Assembly: GCA_030830145.1 (NCBI GenBank)
Contig: JAURNO010000144.1
Location: 1 to 5,786, forward strand
DNA from: Verrucomicrobiota bacterium
Lineage (GTDB): Bacteria; Verrucomicrobiota; Verrucomicrobiia; Opitutales; Seribacteraceae
Direction: 5' to 3'
Length of the DNA: 5,786 nucleotides
Shown: positions 5,581 through 5,786 of the stretch, one piece after another
Position numbering within the stretch: the first letter of the stretch is position 1
Layout: each line of letters opens with the position of its first letter
Notes under the pieces: generated by a model
What the model was told of the DNA's origin: nothing
Database searches by the model: none
Seen by the model: the letters and a program-made list of their open reading frames with translations, nothing else
Made by a program: the position numbers and the translations under genes

Positions 5581-5786
5581 TAGCTATCTCCTCAAGCCTG
5601 TGGTCATGACTTGATACTATGCAGGTGCATTCCTCGGACAATTCTTCGGAAAGGATGCTCTTGATCACCTCGGTGTTCGCATCATCCAAACCGGAGGTGG
5701 GTTCATCGAGAAGCAAAACAGGAGGGTTCTTCATCAGAGCCCGGGCCACCGCCGTGATGATCCCTCGCGTCGAGAATCCGTTGATA
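5519..5786 (-). CDS. ABC transporter ATP-binding subunit, C-terminal part, 5' end outside the window
   Basis: The last 88 complete codons of an ABC ATPase that continues beyond the right edge; the GTG at 5747-5749 lies inside the domain and is not a start. Seen: VARALMKNP followed by Walker B VLLLDEP, D-loop SGLDDAN, and the switch region VSSHDHRLEEIA with the H-loop histidine. These place it in the LolD/MacB/FtsE-like single-domain ATPases that pair with FtsX-type permeases, and such a permease is encoded next, overlapping by 62 nt. The protein stops soon after the H-loop, ending in VERHIEEVA, so it is a minimal domain with no C-terminal extension. The signature is odd: the residues before ARAL read NGFSTRGIITAV instead of an LSGGQ-type sequence. 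Walker A and the Q-loop are outside the window. Confidence 0.9.
   Translation of the reverse strand, partial: INGFSTRGIITAVARALMKNPPVLLLDEPTSGLDDANTEVIKSILSEELSEECTCIVSSHDHRLEEIANEIIDFNRRLPVERHIEEVA
5588..5593 (-). promoter_or_regulatory. Ribosome binding site of the permease gene
   Basis: On the minus strand GAGGAG is followed by seven bases (ATAGCTA) and then the permease ATG at 5578-5580. This is the only well-placed strong Shine-Dalgarno in front of a gene in the window. It lies inside the upstream ATPase coding sequence, fixes the permease start, and shows that the large overlap between the two genes is genuine. Confidence 0.8.

Noticed and set aside
5747..5749. GTG as a start codon for a small 76-residue ATPase-like gene
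   Set aside because: The frame remains open to the window edge and the GTG is the valine just before ARAL in the middle of an ABC domain.
1..5786. CRISPR arrays, tRNA or rRNA genes, insertion sequences, defence or phage genes
   Set aside because: None seen: no spaced direct repeats, no transposase or integrase motifs, and nearly all bases are accounted for by six housekeeping or envelope-type genes.

Overview
The window suggests a Verrucomicrobiota-type bacterium, possibly an Opitutae relative. This is an inference from three things: moderate G+C, a small secreted protein opening with an SHD1-like W-T-x-x-x-G-R domain of the kind frequent in the Planctomycetes/Verrucomicrobia lineages, and weak or absent Shine-Dalgarno sites before most genes. 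No rRNA, tRNA, CRISPR array, transposase, integrase or phage gene was seen.

All six genes lie on the minus strand and are read from the right edge to the left. In transcription order they are: (1) the C-terminal part of an ABC transporter ATPase, cut by the right edge; (2) an FtsX/MacB-type ABC permease that overlaps the ATPase gene by 62 nt and has a strong Shine-Dalgarno inside it; (3) after 78 nt, a two-domain ABC-F translation-type ATPase; (4) after 38 nt, thymidine kinase (tdk); (5) after 61 nt, a secreted protein with an SHD1-like N-terminus and an unrecognised C-terminal domain; (6) after 54 nt, a DUF368/PopT polytopic membrane protein, cut by the left edge with 287 codons visible and no stop. 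Coding density is high and no gene-free stretch exceeds about 80 nt.

The ATPase and permease clearly work together as an export or lipid/peptide-extrusion type ABC system of unknown substrate. The other four genes have no obvious shared pathway: ribosome rescue or translation, nucleotide salvage, an unknown envelope protein, and undecaprenyl-phosphate recycling. Candidate promoters directly before the ABC-F gene and before the secreted-protein gene would break the row into separate transcription units. In both, the -10-like box is only 7-8 nt from the ATG, so leaderless transcripts are possible.

No clear novel system is present. The items most worth a second look are the degenerate ABC signature of the cut ATPase, the unrecognised tyrosine/histidine-rich domain of the secreted protein, the 62-nt ATPase/permease overlap, and the possible leaderless starts.
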